64,000 nt of DNA, from positions 124,001-188,000 of the forward strand of contig MU863893.1 of assembly GCA_033296885.1 (NCBI GenBank), in the 5' to 3' direction. Origin of the DNA: Triangularia verruculosa. Its lineage: Eukaryota > Ascomycota > Sordariomycetes > Sordariales > Podosporaceae. Of this stretch, positions 34,848 to 43,948 are shown piece by piece. A program made the position numbers and the translations under genes. The first letter of the stretch is position 1. Every line of letters begins with the position of its first letter. The notes under the pieces are model-generated. The model had not been told where the DNA came from. It worked only from the letters and a program-made list of their open reading frames with translations, and searched no databases.

Positions 34848-36221
34848 ATGATGTCGGTCTACACGCTACTGCTTACCCTTCTTCTCTGCGTTTTAACCAA
34901 AGCCAACGGCGAACCTGACACAGAGTACTGGGCCGCCACAACAATAATCACCGAGACGGTGTGGACTATGTGCACAGCTGAGGAGACAGAAACAGTGGGA
35001 TCAAAGCTGCCCGCCAATCTGCTTGACAGCAAGCTCACCTGCCCCCAGATCTTTGAAAACATCAGGCTCGCCCTGACGACAAACATCGTTCTCCCGAATG
35101 CCGTTCTCACCAGCGTCGTTGTTCAGCCTCCTACCTCTCCAACATCTTGTTACAGCCTGCCCACACCCACCGAGTCCCTTGATGTCATAGCATTTGCTGC
35201 CAATCAGATCGCATCGGACTCCTCGAAATCGAGCGAGCCCGTCTTCTTCTACGTGGGAAACAATGGCACGTCACCCGAATATGTGGGCACTCTGATTGAT
35301 GGCAATCGCGTCCTGCTCGATATTTCACCCAATACCTCTGCCGCTGGCCGTGTAGCCATGATTCTGTCCTCCGGCGAGTCCATCGTCTTCGACAGTACCG
35401 GAGTTCACCACTTTGATGCGAACTGTCAGTCAGTGGCATCTGTGGCTATTCCCGGCTTCATGGATCAGGTCCTTGCGGTTGCCGAGTCGCCGGTCTACGT
35501 ATCAAGAAGACGCAATCAAGCTCTGCAAAAACGAGAGATGGAGCAGCAGAACTTTACCGTGGCTGTCCGGTTCGAAAATGTTATTGACCAACTCCTGAAA
35601 GAACCTGTCCTGGCGTTTGGACCATCAAGATGTGGTTTTCTGTCTCGGGACATTGATGGAGAGTGGGCAATCCTGACGTGGACATGTCAGTATCCTGGTG
35701 CAGAGAGTGCCGAGAAAGTATGCGAGCAGTCATTTCATTCTTGGCTCAGATCCAACTTTTCGTCGTTGGCGGCAATGTCGGGAGAGATCAACAATGGTGA
35801 CGATCTTTTCAACTATCTTCCGCATTTCTTCACCAAGGTTGGCAGTTCCCTGGTCAATCTTATCCCGGGCCTCACCCCCGTACTTCAAAAGGGGCTGAGA
35901 TGGCTGAATACTGCCCAAGAAGCCGTCCTTGACGTAGCCGAGCTTGGAGGAGAATCTGTCTGCGAATTGCTCCACGCCTTCGACGAATACCCTCTTGTGT
36001 TTCGGGATCCTGGCCTAGATAATGAGCATACTGTTGGAAAGTTTGTCTCACCTCCAGTGTCAACCATCAGTGGGACTATTGCCTCGCGGACGACAAAGAT
36101 GACCAAGGAACCACCCCGAGCCATGCTGCCAACCGTGACGGATTTCCCAACAGTCACCGAGACAAGCTTTACCGTGACAAGTCTACCGAGTGTCCTCAGT
36201 GAAATTACGTCGGCGGTGTGA
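34848..36221 (+). CDS. Secreted hypothetical protein
   Basis: Single exon, 457 aa. A strong signal peptide (MMSVYTLLLTLLLCVLTKANG) starts at the tandem ATGs at 34848. The mature N-terminus has an ITETVWTMCTAEE segment typical of fungal extracellular proteins with Thr-rich starts. The middle is globular (FFYVGNNGTSPEYVGTLIDG, then an FDSTGVHHFDANC region) and has several Cys and NxS/T sites. A possible dibasic processing site (VSRRRNQALQKRE) lies near residue 225. The last 50 residues are Thr/Val-rich (TVTDFPTVTETSFTVTSLPS), as in cell-wall or linker regions. There is no hydrophobic GPI-type end. I do not recognise a catalytic domain, so the function is unknown. Confidence 0.8.
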   Translation: MMSVYTLLLTLLLCVLTKANGEPDTEYWAATTIITETVWTMCTAEETETVGSKLPANLLDSKLTCPQIFENIRLALTTNIVLPNAVLTSVVVQPPTSPTSCYSLPTPTESLDVIAFAANQIASDSSKSSEPVFFYVGNNGTSPEYVGTLIDGNRVLLDISPNTSAAGRVAMILSSGESIVFDSTGVHHFDANCQSVASVAIPGFMDQVLAVAESPVYVSRRRNQALQKREMEQQNFTVAVRFENVIDQLLKEPVLAFGPSRCGFLSRDIDGEWAILTWTCQYPGAESAEKVCEQSFHSWLRSNFSSLAAMSGEINNGDDLFNYLPHFFTKVGSSLVNLIPGLTPVLQKGLRWLNTAQEAVLDVAELGGESVCELLHAFDEYPLVFRDPGLDNEHTVGKFVSPPVSTISGTIASRTTKMTKEPPRAMLPTVTDFPTVTETSFTVTSLPSVLSEITSAV

Positions 36222-36472
36222 GAAAGAGAAGGCTTTCAGAGGATGGATTTGTATTTGTATATGCTCATACGTATCATCTTAATCTGTGTCAGGTTGACAA
36301 TACAGCGTGAAGTTGGAGTCTAGTACCATTACCATTGTCCGAGATCAACACTTCTGGGCGGCATACGCTGAGTGAGCAGCCAGGGGTTGGCGGGTGATTG
36401 GTGGCCCGTCATACCAACGCTGATCCCATAACTCGACTTCAGCCGTGACCATGGTATCGGTCGAGTTGAAGC

Positions 36473-36880
36473 TCAACTTGAGTTGTCGCTGCTTATACCA
36501 AGTGTATCGCTGTTCAAGTTTCTGATCGTCATTTTCTTCGGTGGGTTTGGTGTACGAGTAAAGACGTCCAAATTTTCGAGATCAAGAAACGCCCCTACGT
36601 CGAGGTTGGGGGTATTTTTCATGACAGCATAGAGATCTCGTGCAAGAACCGCCCAGGTGATGGTGGAGGCCGAGTAGCAGATGAAGGCGGCGATTACAAG
36701 GTAGTCATCTAACCGGAGCTGACAGATAATCTTGACGGGAAAGATGAGGCGGAGCACCACGATGAATGAAAGATGGTGCCGGTTGTTGGTGCTTGGTGTG
36801 CATATCACACAGTGCGGGTAAGCACTTACCGTCAGTGTACTTGGATTAGGGCCTGTAAGGGTAGCATCGGCCTGCCTGTT
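36473..36880 (-). pseudogene. Relic of a second Pth11-like/rhodopsin-domain gene
   Basis: The minus frame reads FIVVLRLIFPVKIICQLRLDDYLVIAA and ICYSASTITWAVLARDLY, matching the helix-1 to helix-2 region of fungal rhodopsin-domain proteins (RLxxRxxxxxxLRxDDY). Only about 100 residues remain before a TGA at 36475-36473; the other five helices are absent. Upstream, an in-frame stretch TGPNPSTLT resembles an N-terminus of this family, but the nearby ATG (MTLLEQ) is one base out of frame. Both points suggest decay. It lies between the secreted protein gene and the MBOAT gene. Confidence 0.6.
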
Positions 36881-37067
36881 CTAGCAGTGTCATTTCTGTT
36901 GGCTGGATTGCCCTGGGGAGCCTACGACACCCGAGCATAAAAAGACAAGGCGGCTTGTTTTCTTCTTCGCCATCCCGCTCGCACGCGTCTAGCATTTTCG
37001 GTCCCAACCCCCAATAACAGAACCTTACGTCTTTCGGCACCGCTTATTCATTGGACTCGTTGCCAGC

Positions 37068-38730
37068 ATGGATTATCATCCCGTGTTGGACCTCGTCGCT
37101 GTGGTCACGCTTTCTTCGCTCACGGTCGGTTTTGTCTCGAGCTCATTCACACGTCTTGCAGTGTTGGGCCTCCTCTCCACCCTGACCTATGTCTGCGTCT
37201 TGAAGTGTCCAGTGTACATTTCGAGAAGCGCGTGGGCAACGTCAGTGGGAGGTTACACTCTGTCGTATCTTTGGCAGTACCTTGACGTGGGCATTCTCAG
37301 CAGGTGGACATACGAAAAGCAAGGTCCGGAACATGACGCGATAAAACCTTGGGGGCCAATACCGCCAAAGGCCAGACCTGATGGCAGCGTTGCATCCCGC
37401 TTGAGGTTTGGATTTGGCACCATCTTCTCCTGGCGGTTTGTAGGCACCCCCTACCAAGCAAGAGGTCTGCCGAAACTCGACGAGAAGCTGTGCAAGTCTC
37501 GCAGCGCCTTCCTTTGGAACACCTTCTTGACAATCACTGCTTGTTACTTGGTATTGGATATGATGGACGCTTCTGCCGACCCCGAGGTCACAAGGAGATT
37601 TTACACACTTGACAAAATGGGCTTCTTCTCGCGAATTGGAGATGTCTCGGCAGAGGAGCTCACCATGAGACTATTCGCTGCTCTTGGGTTGGGAGCTGGC
37701 TTGGTATCGGTTCAGCGTGGGGTGTATAGCATCTGTGCCTTTGTCGCAGTTGCTTCTGGGGTCTCTGACCCCCAGGACTGGCCACCTTTTAACGGGCCAT
37801 TTACTGGGATTCACAATCTGAGGAGCTTTTGGAGGTTTGTTTACACCCCTTTTGGCCCCCCTTTGTCGATCGTAGCTAATCACTCGGCTTGGCAAGAACA
37901 GCATATTTTGGCATCAGACAAATACGCACAGACTTCGTGTTACCTCCAACTGGTTGCTCTTCGACGTCTTGCGGATGCCAAAGAACTCCAAGATCGGGAC
38001 ATATCTTCGCCCCTGGCTCATCTTTTTGTTGTCGGCGGTCTTCCATGTTGCCATTGATGCTTCTGCTGGTATGTTGCCTTGATGAATTTCCTGCCAATTG
38101 TAGATCAGATGCTGATTGATGAGTAGGAATACCTCCGCAAGATTCGGGGGCCATGCGCTTCTTCACCATCCAGCCCCTCGGAATTGTGATCGAAGACTTG
38201 ACAACGTCCATTCTTTCTACTGCACCAACGACTGGCTCTACTTCGGCCAGGCCAACGACTATTCAACGCTGGGTGGGTAGACTATGGGTCGTGCTATGGA
38301 TGACTTGGAAAGTGCCCGCGTACATGTTTCCTGTGCTTGCCAAAACAGGATCAGGAAATAAGGGGGTGGTGCCTCTGAGTCTGATCGACCTGGCGGCGAA
38401 GAGGCTACGGTGAGTCACACTGACGAGCCGAAGTTGCAGCTCCGTAGCCACTCGAGAAAGCCGGACTTGGTGTCGGCCAGTTCAGATTGGATATCGGTTC
38501 GATCGTCAATGCCATATCCTTATTGGGTTCTGTCATAGCGCCTAGTGATGTCATTTGATTGTGTATGTTGCAGGTTGACGGACGCCGTGGTGGTAACGGG
38601 ACTGCTACCCTATCATGAGCAGTGGAGTCCTGCCTGGAGCATGCGGATACCATTGTGGCTCCAAATCGATGAGCAGCCCTTTGGAAACAGAATTAGACGG
38701 CAAAAGGGGACCTGGGATAGCCGCAATTGA
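37068..38730 (+). CDS. Wax-synthase-like MBOAT acyltransferase
   Basis: Four exons, 37068-37834, 37902-38068, 38127-38409 and 38574-38730, encode 457 aa. Introns have GTTTGT, GTATGT and GTGAGT donors and fit all phases. The first 250 residues have several membrane helices and a loop with KPWGPIPPKARPDGS. The signature block FNGPFTGIHNLRSFWSIFWHQ is split by intron 1, followed by HRLRVTSNWLLF and a helix with SAVFHVAIDASAG that carries the likely active-site His of the MBOAT fold. In fungi this family acylates terpenoid or polyketide alcohols or makes wax esters at the ER membrane. No biosynthetic cluster core gene lies next to it, so the substrate is open. It ends with SMRIPLWLQIDEQPFGNRIR. 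Confidence 0.86.
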
Positions 38731-38947
38731 AAGATAGATGGGATGTCATACCATTTTCAAGCTAGTGAATAGGTCCTAACAGATGGACGATAGCCCATTG
38801 GGAAGGACTGAATGGCCTCCAGCTCTCTTTGAGGCCTGTAGTCTTCTGCGGTAGTCGTCCCTCTTGTTTTTCTTTCTCCGGCATGGCAGGTTGGTTTGAC
38901 AAAACGTGCTGGTTCTTCATGGAGCCGAAATGAGAATTCGGCTGGTT

Positions 38948-39571
38948 TTATTCCGACAGGTTCTTTCGCATAAACACCGCAACCAGCTTGACCTTTGTGC
39001 CGTCCAGACATTGCTCGTCGTACATGGGCTGGTGTTTCCACTTGACATATCCCATCCTGGCATACCAGTCCTCGTTGCTGCTTCCTTTCTTTGGCGACTG
39101 CTGTCCAAACTTGGCCCACACTCCACCCCATTCCTCTGAGTCATCCTCAACGTATCGTCTATCCAAAGTAGTGAGAGTGATGGCTTCGCAGTACGGGGAG
39201 CCATATGGGGGCACTTTTGCCCAGGACTCAAGAGCCTGCACTGCTTTTCGTCCCAGCCCGCCGCGGTGCTCTGGTCGAATGAAGAGTGAAGAGATGTAGA
39301 GGAGGGACTTGTCTCGCCGGGCAAGCTCCTCGTTGGGAGGGGTCGTCTCGCTGACCAAAGCAATGTGTCCCGCGCATCGTTCAAGAAGTGGGAGGTGAGC
39401 GAGAGATGGGGGCACGATCCAAAACATCACTCTCGTCTCTGCATCCATGGCAGCTCGCCAAGTCTCGATAGCCGGAGCTGTCTTGTCCCAACCACAGAGG
39501 ACCCGTTGACGAAGGAGTTCATCAAATTCAACACGGTTGTGAAGATTTATAATCTGCAATAGGTTGCTCAT
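38948..39571 (-). CDS. GNAT-family N-acetyltransferase
   Basis: Single exon, 207 aa. The acetyl-CoA binding region is seen as LLYISSLFIRPEHRGGLGRKAVQALE at about residues 90-115, matching the beta4-loop-alpha3 pattern (hydrophobic strand, V/I-x-P, R/Q-x-x-G-x-G/A). Near the end, WYARMGYVKWKHQPMY is the usual C-terminal strand-and-helix signature with F/Y-x-x-x-G-Y/F. These enzymes transfer acetyl groups to amines; the substrate cannot be deduced. The start at 39571 is the first in-frame ATG (MSNLLQIINL). The gene is divergent from the chitosanase gene. Confidence 0.88.
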   Translation of the reverse strand: MSNLLQIINLHNRVEFDELLRQRVLCGWDKTAPAIETWRAAMDAETRVMFWIVPPSLAHLPLLERCAGHIALVSETTPPNEELARRDKSLLYISSLFIRPEHRGGLGRKAVQALESWAKVPPYGSPYCEAITLTTLDRRYVEDDSEEWGGVWAKFGQQSPKKGSSNEDWYARMGYVKWKHQPMYDEQCLDGTKVKLVAVFMRKNLSE

Positions 39572-40319
39572 GTTGGCGTGTTGGAATCTCTTGGTTAGGG
39601 GTTGTCGTCGTCGGTGTAGCCAGCTACGGGATTAAACACCAAACACAGCGCAATCGTGCTGTTCTGGGGTGGTAACTCCAGGTTCTCTCTTGCGGGGCTC
39701 GTCCGGGCTCGGAAAAACAGGCCCACCGAACATTGACGGCAACACGATCCGACGACATCTCAGGGAGCCTCCGACAACGCGTGATAGATGAAGGTGGGCT
39801 GGCAATTTCGGAAGTTTGCAATACCAGATTTGTTGCTTTTTTCACTCCCGTGTCCCCGGATGTTGATGGATGAGTCAATCATAGGTAGGATGTTTGTCCA
39901 AGACATGTCGACTGATTGTCAGGGGCGCGCGTGTGGTGTTTCTTTTGGAGGATTAACCTGCAGTTGCCAACTGAAATACGATGTCTGGGAGACTGTCTCA
40001 CCTCAGCTGGGCCTACTCTGATTGGGCCGTCGAACTTGCCATCCGAACAGGAACCGCTGAACCTTATCCGTAATTCCGACCTGCGCCTGCGTCTGGGTGG
40101 ATGCAGGGAGCTGCGCCGCCTCTCACATGTCATGAGACTTCAGGGCGCGATACAAAAGTTTGGTGGCGCCCACCTCCATATTTTGTTGGTAAGCCCGTCA
40201 GGAACAACATGGCGAAGAAATAACGCCTCCGGACGGTGGTTACTGCAGCGCACAAGTTTTTTAGGAGGACTTATTAAGCTTCCACTTGGGTGGAGCAACA
40301 GCCCACCTGCAGTGACGTG
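39572..40319. promoter_or_regulatory. Divergent promoter region
   Basis: 748 bp between the GNAT gene (minus) and chitosanase gene (plus). Short frames here lack motifs. A promoter function follows from position only. Confidence 0.5.
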
Positions 40320-41299
40320 ATGTTGACAGCGACACCAATACGACCAGGAGCTTTCTCTCCTCGGCTCTGTAAAAGGATACTCGTCGCGTGCCTGGTGTTT
40401 TGCGCAGCAGGTCCAACGCGCTGCGACAACTCCTTCCTCGTCAATGCCGTCCCTCAGAACCTCAACGACTTTTACCAGGGGCTGAAGGACCGGGCCGCAT
40501 CGTGCCAGCACAGCTTGGCAGGGGGCTTTTACAGCATCGACAATGGGACGAACAGTAGGTCTGCAGCCCACTTCCCATTGACAGCATGCTAACATCCCGA
40601 AAAGCGACCTCTTACTGCACCAATGACCCCCATCGGCCCTCGATAATCTACCTCTCCGGGGACAATGGAAAGCTCTCCAACATGGACGTCGACTGCGACG
40701 GGGTGCAGGGTGGCAGTCAAGACGACGGGAGGTGCTCGCTAGGGAGGAGCCCGGACTATCAAGACGCGACGGCTTTTCAGGACATCATCCAGTCCTACAA
40801 TGTTGGCATATCCGACTTGAACACATATGTCCATCCATATGTGGTTTTCGGGAACAGCGGCAGCAGACCAGGTTGGAGAACCTTTGACCCAACAGACCAT
40901 GGCGTGAGGCCACTGTCAATCATGGCAGTCGTCTGTCCGGGCAACAAGATGGTGTATGGCGTCTGGGGTGACACCAACGGCGACGATGGCGACAAACCTA
41001 TGGTCGGGGAGGTAAGCATAGCGCTTGCTACCGCGTGCTGGGGGAAGAACATGACAGGCGACAGCGGCTATGACGGAATGGACGTTCTGTATGTGGCTTT
41101 CACCGGCGAGGACGCGGTGCCTGGGAAGAGCGGAGCAGATTGGGCCGCCAAGGATTACGATACCTTTGAGAGAAGCCTTCAACCGCTCGGAGATAAGTTG
41201 GTACAGAGAATGAGGGCGGGCGCGCCAGGCAAGAAAGTTACAAACTTGTGGGTGGTTGCCGGAGGTGCCATCGCTGGCGGGCTGTGGCTTGCTTTGTGA
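40320..41299 (+). CDS. Fungal chitosanase, GH75, with hydrophobic C-terminus
   Basis: Two exons, 40320-40554 and 40605-41299, encode 309 aa. The 50-bp intron has a GCTAAC branch and ends AAAAG. The N-terminus has an Arg-containing start and a hydrophobic core (ILVACLVFCAAGPTRC), a probable signal peptide. GH75 landmarks: SYCTNDP, YLSGDNGKLSNMDVDCDGVQ, DDGRCSLGRSPDYQDATAF, GISDLNTYVHPYVVFGN, and the active-site block YGVWGDTNGDDGDKPMVGE, where the Asp and the later Glu are the likely catalytic pair. The enzyme cleaves chitosan, acting in cell-wall turnover or against other fungi. The very end (NLWVVAGGAIAGGLWLAL) is hydrophobic after a basic patch, unlike a plain secreted enzyme, and may be a GPI signal or membrane anchor. 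Confidence 0.93.
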
Positions 41300-41711
41300 G
41301 AAGCTTAACTCTCGCATATCAGGCAGGACGGATTGCATTGTCAAGGAAATGATCACCTTGCGGCGTTCAGAGGACTCGTTCTTTTGGACTGACAAGCATT
41401 TAGTCTTTTGTGTTTGCGTTGTTGAAGGATTAGATGTTCTCATGATGGGCAAATTTGTGGTAACTCTTATCATTTCTTGCTCAACCTGTGTGCCTCACAC
41501 CAAAGCTTGATGGCATTTGAGGCTTGCTCAAAATTTCAGTATAGGGCAAAAAGCCCTCGAGGCTTTCTTTTTCTCTTTGCATAAACCCGTGTTCCATCTG
41601 TCAAACTAAACCCATCACCATATCTACCTGGTTCTCCATCAGACAAGACTCCGACAACCCTCCGTATCTTCGATATCTCTCACACACACATCGCTAATCA
41701 CAGCAGAAACA
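41300..41711. promoter_or_regulatory. Spacer and CFEM gene promoter
   Basis: 412 bp with the chitosanase 3' UTR and CFEM promoter. The last 80 bp is C/A-rich with few guanines, a usual fungal 5' UTR. No gene seen. Confidence 0.55.
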
Positions 41712-42545
41712 ATGAAGGCGACTGCAGCTTCTACTTTGGCCGTTGCCGCAATGGCCGGATTCGCGTCAGCCCAGCAGCAAGCAGGCACTGGCCTTCCAAG
41801 CTGCGCAGTCAGTTCATTTCCATTTCGAGTTGATGATGACGACGATGCTAACCTCGCATCCAGTTGTGCATCACCAACATGGTGTCGCTCCACGCCAACC
41901 TCGGCTGCGAACAGCCCGATGACATCTCCTGCCTTTGCTCCAAGCCCGACTTCGGCTTTGGCATCCGTGACTGTGCGGTCCAGGCCTGCGAGAATGTCCA
42001 ACAAGCTGAGAGGGTCATCTCGGAGGGCAAGGACATCTGCGGCAGAGGTTTGCTTTTCCCAATTACCTGACATTGTGGTAGAAAGATGACTGACCATCTC
42101 TTTCCCAGCTGAGCCAGCCAGCCCCGTCGCCACTTCCGCGGCCGTCAGTGCCGCATCCAAGACCCTTGAAGGTGTCGAGGTCATCTACACCACCTCGGGC
42201 AGCATCCTCCAGACCACCACCGCCGTAATCGGTACCCTCACCCCCGCTACGGCGTCCGCTTCCGGCTCTGCCACGGGCGAGGTCGATGTTGCCTCTTCGG
42301 AGCAGGATGTGGCATCTTCCTTGGCATCGGTTTCTTCCTCCCTGGAGTCGTCAGCATCAGCTTCGGCCTCTGGCTTCACGTCCAGGGAAGGCAAGCAGCA
42401 GGGGACCGCCACTGACGCCTCTGGAACCCCTGCTTCCACCTCCACTGGACGTGCGACAAGCTCCAGCCAAAGCGCTGCCGGCGCGATGAAGACGGCTGGC
42501 GTTGGTCTGGGAATCGTCGGTGGTCTGGTTGGTCTTTTTCTTTAA
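41712..42545 (+). CDS. CFEM-domain protein, likely GPI-anchored
   Basis: Three exons, 41712-41807, 41864-42047 and 42109-42545, encode 238 aa. Signal peptide MKATAASTLAVAAMAGFASA. The CFEM domain follows at about 28-95: LPSCALCITN, LGCEQPDDISCLCSKPDFG, IRDCAVQACEN and DICGRAE contain the eight expected cysteines in order. The rest is Ser/Thr/Ala-rich and probably O-glycosylated. The end (MKTAGVGLGIVGGLVGLFL) is a hydrophobic tail fitting GPI attachment, with a likely small-residue omega site in SAAGA. CFEM proteins sit in the plasma membrane or wall; some bind haem, others act in surface sensing or as effectors. The domain has the Asp before the SCLC motif (DDISCLC), the position of the haem-iron ligand in characterised members, so haem binding is possible. 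Introns of 56 and 61 bp. Confidence 0.93.
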
Positions 42546-43212
42546 TGGCCCAGACGTGGTGGACTTGAGATGGAGACATCAGATCCTAACGTAGCACAGG
42601 ATGGTGGCTTGGTCTTTATCGTGGCCATTGGAGTTTGGGCGCCTTGGATACCCAGTCTTGTGTCATGATTTAGTTGGATAGCTACAGAATTTCATCTTCA
42701 GTAGAGTAGTTGGTTAGTATACGAGACTAATGGATTTGAGATCCAAGCTCCCCAGCGACGCTTTTACTGCATCCGTATGACCGCCGATTGCCTGTCCAGA
42801 TACTGTCCCGGGTATGATTGCCTTATTTATTTACACGAGATTGTTCACAACAGCAGATACCAAGTCGTAAGAATTATAATGTATTAAAGAGGATTCCCTA
42901 CCACCAATCTACAGTCTATATCGTCTTCCGGACCCCGTCACTTATCCACCCAAACCAATCGCAGAATGCAAACCCAAACCAGATTATGTGCTCATGCAAG
43001 CCAATCCCATGCAAATGTTCCCATAGTACAACGAGAGTGCGCCGAGTGGTCGTGCTCATCAAAAGAGTGAGCGACAGGCAGAAAACGAGTGTCCAAATAG
43101 GTATGCCATCGCCCAAACACCACGCTAAAGGAGAGGAACGCTAGTAGTTTGAGACATCAAAAACGAGTGGCGACAGATTCTTTGCCGAGAAAGACGGTAA
43201 ATGACAGCACAC
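42546..43212. other. Convergent intergenic region, no gene seen
   Basis: Lies between the CFEM gene (plus) and BAS2-like gene (minus). Should contain both 3' UTRs. No supported frame. Confidence 0.55.
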
Positions 43213-43948
43213 TTAGAGTTGGCCGCCGCCCTGAGGGAAGCCGCAGCCCTGCTTGCCGTTCTGAGTGTTGGCACCGACACCAGAGCAGCTGCCAAAGGCG
43301 GGGCGGACACCGTCGTTGACGAGAGCGCAGCAGCCGGAAGCGCAGTCAGCATCGCTGGTGCACTCACCGGTGATGAACTGACGGCCGGCGCCGTTGCCGA
43401 CATTGCCAGCACCAGCCGGGTCAGGGTTGAGAGTGCTGGGCATGATGGTGCCGCCAACAGCACCGCTGTTACCACCACCAGTGTTGCCACCAGCATTGCC
43501 ACCAGCGTTCCCGCCAGCATTGCCACCAGCGTTCCCGCCAGCATTGCCCCCAGCGTTCCCGCCAGCGTTGCCACCAGCATTGCCACCAGCGTTACCGCCA
43601 GCACTTCCACCCTCGAAACCGCAGCCTTGCTTGCCGGCCTGGGTCTGAGCACCTACACCGGAGCAGACACCGATGGTTTGACCGCCTTGGGGAAGGGTAG
43701 CACAGCAGCCAGAGGCACAGTCGGCAGCGCCATTACACTGTCCTCCGATGAACTGGGTACCAGCTCCGTTGCCAACGTTCTTCTCGCCAGAGGGATCAGG
43801 GAGGACCTGGCGCTGAGACAGGTCGGGAGCAGCGTGGACGGCAGCAATGGCCACTGTTTCTGGCATTAGAGAGGATGAAAACTACAAGTGTTGAAGCGGG
43901 GGAGGACTCACAAGCTAAGGCGCTGACAATCTTGGTGAACTGGACCAT
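43213..43948 (-). CDS. BAS2-like cysteine-rich secreted protein with two domains joined by Gly/Asn repeats
   Basis: Two minus-strand exons, 43948-43912 and 43853-43213, give 225 aa. The acceptor must be the AAACAG ending at 43854: the nearer CAG would make a stop at once. The spliced start gives a good signal peptide (MVQFTKIVSALALAIAAVHA). Two copies of a module follow. Copy 1: NVGNGAGTQFIGGQCNGAAD, CASGCC, GVCSGVGAQTQAGKQGCGF. Copy 2: NVGNGAGRQFITGECTSDAD, CASGCC, GSCSGVGANTQNGKQGCGF. Each has six cysteines. Between them is a run of about ten GGNA units. The module matches biotrophy-associated secreted protein 2 of Magnaporthe, normally a single-module protein of about 100 aa. The role is probably extracellular; effector activity is only by analogy. 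Confidence 0.85.
43492..43611 (+). repeat. 12-bp coding minisatellite (GGNA units)
   Basis: About ten imperfect copies of a 12-bp unit (gccaccagcattg-like, alternating with gcgttcccgcca) on the plus strand. They encode Gly-Gly-Asn-Ala on the minus strand and link the two BAS2-like modules. Copy number probably varies between strains. Confidence 0.85.
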
